A stretch of DNA of 64,000 bases from M3007 sp044230315 (GTDB lineage: Bacteria; Bacteroidota; Bacteroidia; Chitinophagales; Saprospiraceae). Shown in pieces: positions 1 to 9,380 of this stretch (within the stretch, counting starts at the first letter, position 1; each line of letters starts with the position of its first letter). Under the pieces are notes generated by a model. The model saw only the letters and a list, made by a program, of their open reading frames with translations, was not told the DNA's origin and made no database searches. The position numbers and the translations under genes were made by a program. The stretch covers positions 1-64,000 of the forward strand of contig JBGARJ010000004.1 in the NCBI GenBank assembly GCA_044230315.1, given 5' to 3'.

Positions 1-450
1 ATTATGGGCTTTTCAGCCGGCGGACATCTGGCGGCCACGGCGGCTACGCGTTTTCAGTTTCGAGCCGATTCTACCGTGACCGATACCACGTCGGTCCGGC
101 CCGATTTTGTCGTGTTGATCTACCCGGTCATCAGTTTCACACCCACCCTGATGCACGAAGGGTCGCGCACGCACTTGTTGGGCGAGCACCCTGCAGCGGC
201 GGACATCGACCTTTGGTCGGCAGATCAACAGGTGACGCCACAATCGCCGCCGGCATTTTTGGTACATGCCGGTGATGACAAAAGCGTGCCGGTTGGCAAT
301 AGCCTGGCTTACTATTCCGCCTGTATAAAAAATGGGGTCGCGGCAGAAATGCACCTCTACCCCAAAGGAGGGCATGGATTCGGACTGTTCAACGGCACTA
401 CTGCCGACTTCTGGATGGACCGGTTGAAAAACTGGCTAAAGACGCTATAA
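1..450 (+). CDS. alpha/beta hydrolase (esterase-like), 3' part only
   Basis: C-terminal part of a serine hydrolase of the alpha/beta fold; the reading frame is already open at base 1, so the gene starts upstream. The nucleophile elbow GFSAGGH lies at the very start, the acid residue is probably in HAGDDKSVP, and the catalytic His is in KGGHGFG close to the C-terminus, so the whole triad is in the visible part. The spacing and the GGHGFG ending resemble BD-FAE/acetyl-xylan-esterase-like hydrolases known in Bacteroidota polysaccharide gene sets. The substrate cannot be told. Any signal peptide would be outside the window. The family call is firm; the specific enzyme is not. Confidence 0.85.
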   Translation: MMGFSAGGHLAATAATRFQFRADSTVTDTTSVRPDFVVLIYPVISFTPTLMHEGSRTHLLGEHPAAADIDLWSADQQVTPQSPPAFLVHAGDDKSVPVGNSLAYYSACIKNGVAAEMHLYPKGGHGFGLFNGTTADFWMDRLKNWLKTL

Positions 451-480
451 TGCTTTGGTTATCTGCAAAATGGAGGCAGG

Positions 481-672
481 TCAATAAAACAACCAGGCGA
501 GGAAGGCCAAAAAGGAGATCAATAAAAACAAGACAAATCCGTCCCCGCCGCCGTCGGTCACCTCCCGCTCAGGGTCGGCCTTGGGGCGGTGGCCCAAGTC
601 CGTCCGGGGAGGCAAATCCGATGGCTCAGGAAAGGGTGTCCGGATGTCGAAGCCAGGGGGCCTGTTACTCAT
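481..672 (-). CDS. small hypothetical protein with C-terminal membrane anchor
   Basis: A 63-residue frame with a proline- and charge-rich N-terminal half (PRTDLGHRPKADPE) followed by GGGDG and a single hydrophobic segment that forms the last 17 or so residues (FVLFLLISFLAFLAWLFY). That is the layout of a tail-anchored membrane peptide. It is convergent with the hydrolase upstream (30 bp between stops) and follows the acyltransferase on the same strand. No family is recognised. The clean soluble/linker/membrane pattern supports it as a gene, but the length is short and an overlapping plus-strand frame (450-830) exists that looks like noise. Confidence 0.5.
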   Translation of the reverse strand: MSNRPPGFDIRTPFPEPSDLPPRTDLGHRPKADPEREVTDGGGDGFVLFLLISFLAFLAWLFY

Positions 673-833
673 ATTGTTTTATTCTGACATGTGAAGGTCG
701 AAAAAAAACTCACTTTGCCCGAATTTATTTCCCAAATCTCGAAATTTTCTGCTTCGACATGGCCTTTAGCACCGCGGATGGTACCAGAACCACCGAACCA
801 AATCCAATAACTCCGGCATCAAAGCGGTGAAAA

Positions 834-1655
834 TCAACTTTTATTGGAAGGGACCGGCTTGTCTTCCAGCGCTCCGGGCGTTTTGAGTATCCGCCGGACA
901 TAAGAGAACAAACGGCCGATTTGCGCGGCATCCACGACGCGGTGATCCACGGCGCCGCTAATGGTGATCATACGCCGCGGCACGACCTGACCCTCCACCA
1001 CCACAGGCTTGGTACTGACGCTGCCCTGGGCCACCACCATGGCCACATTGGAAAACGGCGCTAACGCAGGGTAACCGATATCCAGTCCGATGCTACCCAG
1101 GTTGGAGAGTACAAATGAGCCGAAACTGCCCGGTGAAACGCCCAGAAAAGGAAGCGAAATGCCCCAGGTGTTCATCAGCCATTTGACCAAATCGACGATC
1201 CACTGCCGCAACGGCCAGGGAATGCGGGCCACCATGTCTTTCCCTTGTTTGGAGTCGGCGCGTTGCCGGTTCCGGGCATTCTGAATGGCCGTTTGCAGGT
1301 CGGCGCTGAGTTCCTGAAGCGTCAAATTTTCGGCACCTACGACCTTAACTGTTGTCAATTGCTGACCGTCGCCGACTAATACGCTTAGCGAGACATCGAC
1401 GCTATCGCGTTGAATGATCTTGCCCCGGCGGACAAAACAATTGAGTTCGGGCGTTTCCTGGCGGATTCCCCGTGCAAGCGCGAGCATGAAAATGTGCGTA
1501 AGGGTAATTTTCAGGCCATCGCGTCGCTTCGCCTGGATATAGGCCTCGACTTCGGTGACGTCGAGTTCGACCGATCCGAATATCTTGGAGTCATGGGGTT
1601 TGCGGTAAATAACGACGGCCAGTTTGCGCCAGTCGTTGTTGATGGAAGCAGGCAT
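834..1655 (-). CDS. 2-oxoacid dehydrogenase E2-type acyltransferase domain protein
   Basis: 273 residues matching only the catalytic (chloramphenicol-acetyltransferase-like) domain of lipoamide acyltransferases. The active-site block is SGAVDHRVVDAAQIG near residue 245, where E2 enzymes have DHRxxDG; His and Asp are kept and the usual Gly is Ala. There is no lipoyl domain and no peripheral-subunit-binding domain. The start at 1655 (MPASINNDWRKLA) was chosen because the 54 upstream codons look non-coding. Stand-alone E2 catalytic domains of this size occur in Bacteroidota; their substrate is not established. No E1 or E3 genes are nearby, so it is unlikely to belong to a dehydrogenase complex here. 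Confidence 0.8.
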   Translation of the reverse strand: MPASINNDWRKLAVVIYRKPHDSKIFGSVELDVTEVEAYIQAKRRDGLKITLTHIFMLALARGIRQETPELNCFVRRGKIIQRDSVDVSLSVLVGDGQQLTTVKVVGAENLTLQELSADLQTAIQNARNRQRADSKQGKDMVARIPWPLRQWIVDLVKWLMNTWGISLPFLGVSPGSFGSFVLSNLGSIGLDIGYPALAPFSNVAMVVAQGSVSTKPVVVEGQVVPRRMITISGAVDHRVVDAAQIGRLFSYVRRILKTPGALEDKPVPSNKS

Positions 1656-1803
1656 TGCGTTTCGTTTTGCGGTTCTACCGGCGCAGCGGGGTAACAAAGT
1701 TAGGCGCAAAACAATGAATAGCCGCGACGATAAAGAACATAATGCCCTGTTTGCCATTTGCCCAATGCCATTACGACCAAATGACGCAGCGGCAAATTTT
1801 TGA

Positions 1804-1837
1804 TTTGATACAAACACTTGAATAATTTATATATTTG
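1804..1837 (+). promoter_or_regulatory. Bacteroidota-type promoter (TTTG / TAnnTTTG)
   Basis: TTTG at 1804-1807, a 22-base spacer, then TATATTTG at 1830-1837, which fits the -33 TTTG and -7 TAnnTTTG promoter of this phylum. It points toward the giant gene at 2145 and would place the hairpin repeat at 1855-2020 in a transcribed leader of about 300 nt. Based on sequence match alone. Confidence 0.5.
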
Positions 1838-1854
1838 TCAATGCAAACGCGCGC

Positions 1855-2020
1855 TTAGAACATGTTTGGATTTTCATGCTGCGGCGAAACCGAGAAAATT
1901 TTGTTTCAGGCAAGGCAAATTTTGAAATCGGATACGGGTAATCCGCTTGCAAAATTTAACGCAGTATGAAATAAAATTTTCCGGTTGTAGCCCAGCGATG
2001 AAATTCCAAACATGTTCTTA
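1855..2020. repeat. hairpin-forming dispersed repeat, copy 1
   Basis: Non-coding element with a perfect 14-bp terminal inverted repeat: AGAACATGTTTGGA at 1857-1870 and its complement at 2005-2018. Inside is a second inverted pair, 1895-1908 with 1967-1980 (one mismatch), so the whole unit can fold into one long stem. It aligns end to end with the reverse complement of 32581-32736, sharing the core TTTTGTTTCAGGC(A/G)AGGC. It fills the gap between the divergent acyltransferase and the 2145 gene, a gap that otherwise holds only the promoter at 1804. Non-autonomous (MITE-like) origin is inferred. Confidence 0.75.
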
Positions 2021-2144
2021 ATCCCGCACTTCAAAACCCGCGACTTCATTTTCAATTTCAGACCTTTTTTCAATCCTCATCCGTTTGGCGCACTCGTTCC
2101 AGTCGCCTTTGCCTTCTGTTTACCTCATTTATTCTGCTCGTCAA

Positions 2145-5100
2145 ATGAAAAATGTTGTACTACCCCTCTGTTTTATCCTTTTTTTGACTTGCCGCTTTTT
2201 TGCTCAAGATGCCGACCCGGCTCAGTCCAGCTCCCAGCTGGCTCCTTGCGATTACAATACCATCCAATGCGGCCAAACCCTGACCAACCAAACCAACGCC
2301 GGCTACGGCAACGACTTTGTGCTGGCCAATTATTCCTGTTATTCCGCCAACCAGGACCCCTTCGATGCCCCCGACCACCAATACCGGATCCAGATCACTT
2401 CCAAGACCAGCGTCCGGTTCATCCTCGATATCACGACGCCCAATATTGACTTGGGCATGTTCCTGCTCAGCAGTTGCAGCCCGGCGGTTTGTATTGCCTA
2501 TTCGGATGAGTTCAATGTGAACAACAACCTCTACCGCGAAGTACTGGATGTCAACCTGTCGCCCGGGTTGTATTACCTGGTGATCGATGGGTTCAATGCC
2601 AACCAAATCGGCAATTACAATCTTTCCGTCAACTGCACATGCTCCTGCATCGAAGGGACAGGCGACCAACCGCTCGGCGAAAAATTATACTGCGATAATT
2701 TCCAGGACTATATTCCCAAGGATTCCCTCGACCCGCAATCCACCCGCTGGCGGCGCTGGTTTATCAATTCCGCCGACGCTGCCGTCGATACAACAGGCGG
2801 CAACGCCTTTGCGCATTTCAAACAGGTCGGTACCACGACGCCCGATATGCTGTATCTCCTCGGCGACAAAACCAGTGGCCGTTACCGGGTGTCGTGGCGG
2901 ATGTTCGTGCCCGCCGGCAAGAAGGCCTATTACAACATGTTGCATCAGCTCCCCCTTTTCAGCAACGCCACCGGCGCCAACTGGGCTTTCGAGGTGTTTT
3001 TCAACGGCGACGGCACCGGGCAATTCAGGTTGAATAATTCCGGGAATATTACCACCAAGGATTTTAATTACCCCAGCGACAGGTGGTTTAATGTGGCCAA
3101 CATCATCGAATTGAACTACGGCACCATTAACAACGTTGGCTCCACGGTCTTTATCAACAACAACTACGTTCATACCTGGAATTTCAGCCAGGGTTCCAAC
3201 AGCAATCAAAACAAGCTGGCGGCCGTTGATTTTTTTGCAGATACGGGTAGTGAATTTTATGTCGATGATATTTGTGTCTGGGGCAAAACCGGCAACTGCT
3301 CTCCGATTCCGAGTGAGGAATCGCTGTGCATTAAAAACGGCGGCCTGTACCACGATGAACCTGCGGCCCGATGCGACTTGTATACGTCCCGTGAATGGTG
3401 GCAGTGCAACCCGGTTTGCGAGTACGGGGGGTCATTTATTTACCGCGGCGACAATGTGACAGGGCAATTTGAATCGACAGACCTGAACTTCAACCTGCCA
3501 TTGAACAGCGGTTTTGATAATTGTGACCCCGGGCCGGCCATAGTCGGCGACGTGTATATCTTTTATAAAAATGACAACGACGATGTTATCATTGCCAACT
3601 TCACGTCGACCAGCAACCTCAGCCAGCACTATACGTTTACCTGCAAACTGAACAATTGCACCTTTGGTAAAGAGTGTATCACCGGTTTTGAAAACGACCC
3701 GTCCCTGACGCCCTGCAACAACTTTTATTACATTGTGGTCATCGGGCCGGTAGGCGCCACCTATTCGTTCAACCTCGTCCCCAACGGCCCCTGCCCCACC
3801 AATCCGGAGACGCTCAACCTGACAAATTGCAACGCCACCGACAACGACGTAACCTCCACGAACAACCTCACCGTAGCCAACGGCGCCTATACCCAATGCT
3901 ACACCGGCTCCCGAACCTATGCTGGCGGGGAGAAGATATACAAATTTACCCTGAGCAAACCCTCCCAGGTGACCATCACGCTTAGCAGCGCCACACCCGA
4001 CCTGGGGTTGTTCCTGTTTTCTTTTTTGTGTGGGAAAAATTGCATCGACTACGCGGAAAAAGCCACCGCCGGCGCCAATGCGGTCATCAACACGGTGCTG
4101 AACGACGGCACCTATTATATCGCTGTGGACAAGGCCACGGCGGGCACAGCCAATTTCTCCATCCAGGTGCAGTGCGATCCATTTGCCAATTTTTACAACT
4201 ACACCGGCGGCAATGTTAACAGTTGTCCGCTAAACCCCAACGTCCAGCATACGGTGCGCATTCAAGGCACTTCCTATAACTTTTCGGTCAAAGATCAAAT
4301 CCAGTTCGTCTTTTGGGACAACAACAATACGCTCAAAGGCACCGACAGCCTGGTGCGCAACTGGAATGGCGGGCCATTCATGGATTTTGTGATAAAAGGA
4401 GACGATCCGGGTGATAACGTGAAATGTTCTTACCTGCCCGGCGATACTTTCGTGATTTATCTGGTGCAACGGGAAAACGGCAAACGCATACTCCGAAAAC
4501 TGCTCCCCACCTACCGCACGCCCAATAACACGCCAGGGCTCAATGCCACCAAGACCTTCGCAGCCAACGGCGGCAGTATCATCGATGATTTTAAGGAAGA
4601 CTCGGTTGTCACCTTTGGCGCTCAGACGCTTTCATTCACTCCACCCTCCACCACCTCTGCCAACCTGCTCACGTTTTCCACCAATTTACAATGGGCGGTG
4701 GAAAAGATACCCTCCACCGCCGGTTGGCTCAACCTGAATAAATTGACCAGCGACGGCGCGGAGGATATTACTATGACCACCCAATTCAACCCGAACGAAT
4801 TGCCCCGAAGCGCCGTGCTGCGCTTTTACGCCACGGCGTATCCGAATGTTTACCAGGATTTTGTCACCATTCAACAGCAGGGGATCTGCAACCCCAGCCC
4901 CAACCTCACCATTGCGGCCGACAAAACGACCCTTTGCGCGGGCAAATCTGTTTCGCAGCCGATAACTGTCAATCCACGGCCGGCGCCACCCGGCAATCCG
5001 GGAAATCAGTCGGTTTGTGAAGGTACAGCCGTGCCGCCGCTGTCGGTGAGTGTTTCGGCGGGCCAAACGGCCGATTGGTTTGCACAAGCCACCGGAGGCG

Positions 5101-8100
5101 ATTCCATTGCAGCCGGTACCATCCAGTTTACGCCAAATGCGAGCGCACCGGGTACGTACGTTTTCTATGCGCAAAGTCGCACCGTTGCCACCGGTTGCAT
5201 TAGCGCCACACGTACCCCGGTCACCCTGACCATTCTGCCCAAACCGACCCTGACGGTCAACGAGGTCTTCTGTGCCGCCAACCTGCAAACCTACCAAGTG
5301 ACGATCAGTTCGAATGCCAGCGCCATGACGGCAACGGCGGGTACGGTAAGCGGCGGCAACGGCGTATTCACTATCAGCAACATTCCCAAAAACGCCAACG
5401 TAACCATCACTGCCACGGGCGCTAATGGTTGCAGCCGTCAGTCTGTAGTAACTGCCCCCGATTGTCCTTGTCCGGCCGTAGCCGCGCCGGTATCCGGCGG
5501 CAACAAGACCATTTGTGCCGGCGAGCCGATCCCTGCGCTGACGGTAACGGTCGACCCGGGCCAGACCGCCGACTGGTACTCGGCCGGCGGCGCGCAACTG
5601 GCGCAGGGGACCTTGAGTTATACCCCTGCCGGAGCGGGCAGTTATTTTGCGGAAACACGCGACACACTCACCGGATGTGTCAGCGCCAGCCGTACGGCAG
5701 TTGCCCTTACCATAAATCCGTTGCCGACGATTGTCGTAAATGCCAAGCCCTGCACCCTGCCGTTGTCCACCAACTTATACAGTGTGGATGTTACATTGAG
5801 CCCGGGCAGTACCCTCAGTGCGTCCGTTGGTCAGGTGGCCGGGTCTTCAGTGACTGCGATTCCAGCCGGGCAACCGGTTACTCTAACAGCGACAAACCCA
5901 AGCACGAATTGCAGTTTTCAACTCGTTGTCAGCCCGCCGGATTGCATGTGCCCCAACGTTAATCCGCCGCAATCGGGCGGAAACCAGGCCATTTGTGCCG
6001 GTACAACCATCCCGACGCTATCCGTATCGGTGGGAGCCGGAGAAACGGCTAATTGGTACAGCCCGGGCGGAATGCTGTTAGCGGGCGGTACCACCGGTTT
6101 TACCCCGCCGGCCTCCGGCACCTATTTGACGGAAACGGAAAACAGCACTACAGGTTGCCGCAGTGCGGTCAAAACACCTGTGAGCCTGGTTATTCACCCG
6201 TTGCCCGTCATTACCACGGGAAGCCCCGAATGTGCCCCCAATCTGCTGAGTTACCAGATAACCGTGTCCACCAGCGGCACCCAACTCACGGCTGACAAAG
6301 GCGCGGTATCCGGCTCGGCAGGCGCTTATGCGGTGAGCGGGGTGCCGACGGGAGCGGCCCTCCTGCTTACGGCGCTGATCGACTCTACGGGTTGCAGCGC
6401 AGGGCAACTGGTAAATTCACCGTCGTGCCCCTGCCCGGTGGTGAACGCCCCGGTCTCGGGCGGCGACCAGGTTATTTGCTCCGGCCAGCCGCTCCCGGCG
6501 TTAACGGCAATCGTCGGGCCAAATGAAACGGCCAACTGGTATTCGGGCGCGGGTGTGTTACTGGCTTCCGACACGACCAGTTTCATCCCGCCCGGGGCAG
6601 GCACCTATTTGGCGGAAGCGAAGAACCTGATCAACGACTGCGTCAGCTCCACCCGGACGCCGGTCAAGCTCACGGTCAATCCGGTTCCGATCCTGACCCT
6701 CGCGGAAAAGCAATGCGCCCCCGACCTGTTGTCCTATTCCATCACTGTAACCGGCGCCGCAGGATTATCCGTTACGGCTTCCGAAGGCACTGTCAGCGCT
6801 AATGGCGGAACATACACAGTCGGGAATATTTCGCCCGGTGCAGACGTCGTAATTACTGCCATACAACCGGCCACCGGCTGTACCTTCCAGTTGACCGAAG
6901 CCGGGATCTCCTGCGATTGTCCGGTCGTCCTGCCGCCTGTCTCCGGCGGCGATAAAAGTTATTGTAAAGGCGCAACCATTCCTGTGCTTCAGGTTACCGT
7001 CGGCATGGGTGAAACAGCCGTTTGGTACAACGCCTTTGGCAATGTGGTTGCGTCCAACGTCTTATCGTACACGCCCGTCGAACCGGGTGTTTATTATGCC
7101 GAGACGCGTCAACTTGTCAACGACTGCCGCAGTAGCACACGAACCCCCGTTGTGCTTACGGAACACCCCTTGCCGGCCCTGGTCCTTATTGACACGGTTT
7201 GCGCGCTCAACCGCCAGTCGTATTCGGCGACCGTAAGCACCGATGGCAGCATCCCCCAGACAACCCCCATTTTCCCGGTAATACCCAACGGAGGCGGCAC
7301 TTATACCATTGCCAACATCCCCGTCGGCGTCAGCGTGAACATCAGTTCAAAATTTAACGCCACAGGCTGCCAAAGCACACTGTCGGTACTGAAGGATGAT
7401 TGCCCCTGTCCGGTGGTTAATCCGCCGCTTTCGGGCGGCGATAAAACCATCTGCGCTGGCGACCCCCTGTCCAGTCTCACCGTGTCGGTTGGCCCTGGAG
7501 AAACGGTCGATTGGTATTTGCAGCCATCGTTGGGCATTCCGTTGCCCAACGGCATCGGCACCACCAGTTTTGTCCCGCCAGCAGCGGGCACCTATTTTGC
7601 CCAGACGCGAAACGACGCCATCGGCTGTATTAGCCAGAGTCGCACACCGGTTTCCCTGCTTCAGCAAGACCGGCCCCTCGTGTTTGCCGGAATGGACCAG
7701 AGCATTTGTGCCGGTCAAAGTATTACGTTGGATGGCACCATCAGCGGTGCAAACGGGGGTCAATGGTTGGCCAGCGTCTCGGGCGGCTTTTTCGAACCCA
7801 ACAACGGCTATCTGAGCGCCGTGGCCTATACGCCGCCCGCCGGTTCATCCAATGTCGTGCTGACCTTGCAGAGCACCGACCCGCCCGGCCCCTGCCCTGC
7901 TGTTGCGGACCAACTTGTGCTGACCATTGAGCCCTTGCCCAAAGTCGAGGTCGATACCCTTTTTTGTGCGCCAGACCTAAATTCCTACACCGTCCGTTTT
8001 ACGAGTGAGGGTCAGGTCAGTGTCACTGCCGGGAACCTGATCCAGGTCGGGCCGCAGTCGTACGAATTGCGGGATATCCCGCAAGGTTTGGGCGTGACCA

Positions 8101-9380
8101 TCCGTGCCACTTTTCTGGATACGGACTGCGAATTGCCGTTTATTGTTCCTGCACCTGCCTGCAATTGCCCGTTTATTGAACAACCCGTTTCGAAAGGCGA
8201 TCAATTCGTTTGCCCTGGGCAGGCCTTTCCCAGTCTCAGCGTGACGGTAGGCGCAGGGCAAAGCGCCAATTGGTATGATACGGCAGGGGCGCAAGTCGCC
8301 AGCCAAACAATCCTCTTTACCCCGCAGGTCCCGGGCCTCTACTTCGCAGAAACTGTTGATTTGGTCAACAAATGCGCTTCTGCCGTACGTACACCGGTGC
8401 GGCTCACGGTTTACCAGGGGCCGGTAGCCGATGCCGGACCGGATGTCAGTACCTGCCCTGGTATTCCGGTTTCGCTTACAGGCCAAACGGCCAACGTAAC
8501 CTACCAGTGGAGCACGGGTGAAATGACCTCCTCCATTGTGGTCAACCCCGCTCAAAACACGGAATATTACCTGGTGGTGACCTCAACAGAGGGATGCAAG
8601 GATACCGATTCCGTATTGGTGGTTATCCTTCCGGCGCCGGATGCAACCATCACCGTGCTGGCCCCAGTAAAATGCAACGGCGATGCCAATGGAGCGTTGT
8701 CCGTGAATGCCAGCGGCGGTTCGCCGCCCTACACTGTCGCCTGGTCCAACGGGGTAACGGCGCCGCAGAACCCGGGCATTCCGGCAGGGGCTTATGCTGC
8801 AGTGATCACCGACAAGTTCGGTTGCCGCGACACGGCGGATTATATATTAACCCAACCGGAGCCCCTGGTTATTGCCGATTTCTCTATTCAAAATACGGCC
8901 GCCGGTCAGTTCAATGGCGCCATTACTATTCAGGTCAGCGGCGGCATCCAGGGCTATCATTACCAATGGGCGGAAGGCAGTTTCATTTTCTCCGGGCGCG
9001 ATACGTTCGCCCTGACCGCTATCGGAACGGGCACCTATTTCGTCACAGTCACCGATCAAAATGGCTGCGCGGTATTTGGCGGACCTTATCCCGTGCAAAC
9101 GATCGCAACCAACGGGCCCGACTGGTACTCCCATGTGTCTGTGTTCCCCAATCCAAGCCCCGGACAATTTTATCTTCGGTTTACCCTGCCGGAGCCGATG
9201 GATGTGAAAATCAACGTGTACGACGCGATCGGCAAAGAACTTCAATCGGCACTGCGCACCGGCGTTCGGGAAGACTTGATCCCCGTAGACCTTTCCATAT
9301 ATCCTTCGGGTCTGTACCTGCTAAACCTTAGTTCTGAACATGGCCACCTCAGTTGGAAAATTACGCTTGACAAAAACTGA
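2145..9380 (+). CDS. giant multidomain T9SS-secreted surface protein
   Basis: 2411 residues. Start at 2145 gives a signal peptide (MKNVVLPLCFILFLTCRFFAQ). Order: a PPC-like beta domain (about 25-165), a lectin/LamG-like region (about 175-390), further PPC-like domains, a BACON-like domain (about 820-915, ends DFVTIQQQG), seven Cys-containing Ig-like modules of about 160 residues (about 945-2165), an SprB-type repeat (starts near PVKCNGDANGALSVNASGG) and a T9SS type A sorting domain (VFPNPSPGQFYLRF onward to the end). No catalytic motif is visible, so an adhesin or gliding-surface role is the natural reading. It heads a plus-strand group and overlaps the next frame by 41 bp. An upstream in-frame ATG at 2085 exists but would bury the signal peptide. 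Confidence 0.85.
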   Translation: MKNVVLPLCFILFLTCRFFAQDADPAQSSSQLAPCDYNTIQCGQTLTNQTNAGYGNDFVLANYSCYSANQDPFDAPDHQYRIQITSKTSVRFILDITTPNIDLGMFLLSSCSPAVCIAYSDEFNVNNNLYREVLDVNLSPGLYYLVIDGFNANQIGNYNLSVNCTCSCIEGTGDQPLGEKLYCDNFQDYIPKDSLDPQSTRWRRWFINSADAAVDTTGGNAFAHFKQVGTTTPDMLYLLGDKTSGRYRVSWRMFVPAGKKAYYNMLHQLPLFSNATGANWAFEVFFNGDGTGQFRLNNSGNITTKDFNYPSDRWFNVANIIELNYGTINNVGSTVFINNNYVHTWNFSQGSNSNQNKLAAVDFFADTGSEFYVDDICVWGKTGNCSPIPSEESLCIKNGGLYHDEPAARCDLYTSREWWQCNPVCEYGGSFIYRGDNVTGQFESTDLNFNLPLNSGFDNCDPGPAIVGDVYIFYKNDNDDVIIANFTSTSNLSQHYTFTCKLNNCTFGKECITGFENDPSLTPCNNFYYIVVIGPVGATYSFNLVPNGPCPTNPETLNLTNCNATDNDVTSTNNLTVANGAYTQCYTGSRTYAGGEKIYKFTLSKPSQVTITLSSATPDLGLFLFSFLCGKNCIDYAEKATAGANAVINTVLNDGTYYIAVDKATAGTANFSIQVQCDPFANFYNYTGGNVNSCPLNPNVQHTVRIQGTSYNFSVKDQIQFVFWDNNNTLKGTDSLVRNWNGGPFMDFVIKGDDPGDNVKCSYLPGDTFVIYLVQRENGKRILRKLLPTYRTPNNTPGLNATKTFAANGGSIIDDFKEDSVVTFGAQTLSFTPPSTTSANLLTFSTNLQWAVEKIPSTAGWLNLNKLTSDGAEDITMTTQFNPNELPRSAVLRFYATAYPNVYQDFVTIQQQGICNPSPNLTIAADKTTLCAGKSVSQPITVNPRPAPPGNPGNQSVCEGTAVPPLSVSVSAGQTADWFAQATGGDSIAAGTIQFTPNASAPGTYVFYAQSRTVATGCISATRTPVTLTILPKPTLTVNEVFCAANLQTYQVTISSNASAMTATAGTVSGGNGVFTISNIPKNANVTITATGANGCSRQSVVTAPDCPCPAVAAPVSGGNKTICAGEPIPALTVTVDPGQTADWYSAGGAQLAQGTLSYTPAGAGSYFAETRDTLTGCVSASRTAVALTINPLPTIVVNAKPCTLPLSTNLYSVDVTLSPGSTLSASVGQVAGSSVTAIPAGQPVTLTATNPSTNCSFQLVVSPPDCMCPNVNPPQSGGNQAICAGTTIPTLSVSVGAGETANWYSPGGMLLAGGTTGFTPPASGTYLTETENSTTGCRSAVKTPVSLVIHPLPVITTGSPECAPNLLSYQITVSTSGTQLTADKGAVSGSAGAYAVSGVPTGAALLLTALIDSTGCSAGQLVNSPSCPCPVVNAPVSGGDQVICSGQPLPALTAIVGPNETANWYSGAGVLLASDTTSFIPPGAGTYLAEAKNLINDCVSSTRTPVKLTVNPVPILTLAEKQCAPDLLSYSITVTGAAGLSVTASEGTVSANGGTYTVGNISPGADVVITAIQPATGCTFQLTEAGISCDCPVVLPPVSGGDKSYCKGATIPVLQVTVGMGETAVWYNAFGNVVASNVLSYTPVEPGVYYAETRQLVNDCRSSTRTPVVLTEHPLPALVLIDTVCALNRQSYSATVSTDGSIPQTTPIFPVIPNGGGTYTIANIPVGVSVNISSKFNATGCQSTLSVLKDDCPCPVVNPPLSGGDKTICAGDPLSSLTVSVGPGETVDWYLQPSLGIPLPNGIGTTSFVPPAAGTYFAQTRNDAIGCISQSRTPVSLLQQDRPLVFAGMDQSICAGQSITLDGTISGANGGQWLASVSGGFFEPNNGYLSAVAYTPPAGSSNVVLTLQSTDPPGPCPAVADQLVLTIEPLPKVEVDTLFCAPDLNSYTVRFTSEGQVSVTAGNLIQVGPQSYELRDIPQGLGVTIRATFLDTDCELPFIVPAPACNCPFIEQPVSKGDQFVCPGQAFPSLSVTVGAGQSANWYDTAGAQVASQTILFTPQVPGLYFAETVDLVNKCASAVRTPVRLTVYQGPVADAGPDVSTCPGIPVSLTGQTANVTYQWSTGEMTSSIVVNPAQNTEYYLVVTSTEGCKDTDSVLVVILPAPDATITVLAPVKCNGDANGALSVNASGGSPPYTVAWSNGVTAPQNPGIPAGAYAAVITDKFGCRDTADYILTQPEPLVIADFSIQNTAAGQFNGAITIQVSGGIQGYHYQWAEGSFIFSGRDTFALTAIGTGTYFVTVTDQNGCAVFGGPYPVQTIATNGPDWYSHVSVFPNPSPGQFYLRFTLPEPMDVKINVYDAIGKELQSALRTGVREDLIPVDLSIYPSGLYLLNLSSEHGHLSWKITLDKN
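4975..8640 (+). repeat. seven tandem Ig-like modules inside the giant T9SS protein
   Basis: Each module starts like PPVSGGDKTICAGxPIPxL, continues with GxGETAxWY, a TSFxPPxAGTYxAET strand, a GCxSxxRTPV strand and ends at a Cys-Pro-Cys-Pro style hinge. Hinge codons lie at 5463, 5943, 6426, 6912, 7401 and 8160, a spacing of 160, 161, 162, 163 and then 253 codons. The sixth module is longer because it carries an extra PKD/Ig-like domain beginning at FAGMDQSICAGQSITLDG. The copies are diverged in DNA, so this is an old expansion. Confidence 0.85.

Noticed and set aside
450..830. 126-residue plus-strand frame after the hydrolase
   Set aside because: Arg/Pro-rich, overlaps the hydrolase stop and the more protein-like minus-strand 63-residue frame; no membrane or domain pattern.
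1857..2018. Complete insertion sequence
   Set aside because: Inverted ends are present, but only about 160 bp and no transposase frame; treated as a non-autonomous repeat.
4686..5597. 303-residue minus-strand frame inside the giant T9SS gene
   Set aside because: Arg/Gly-rich antisense translation of the Ig-module DNA.
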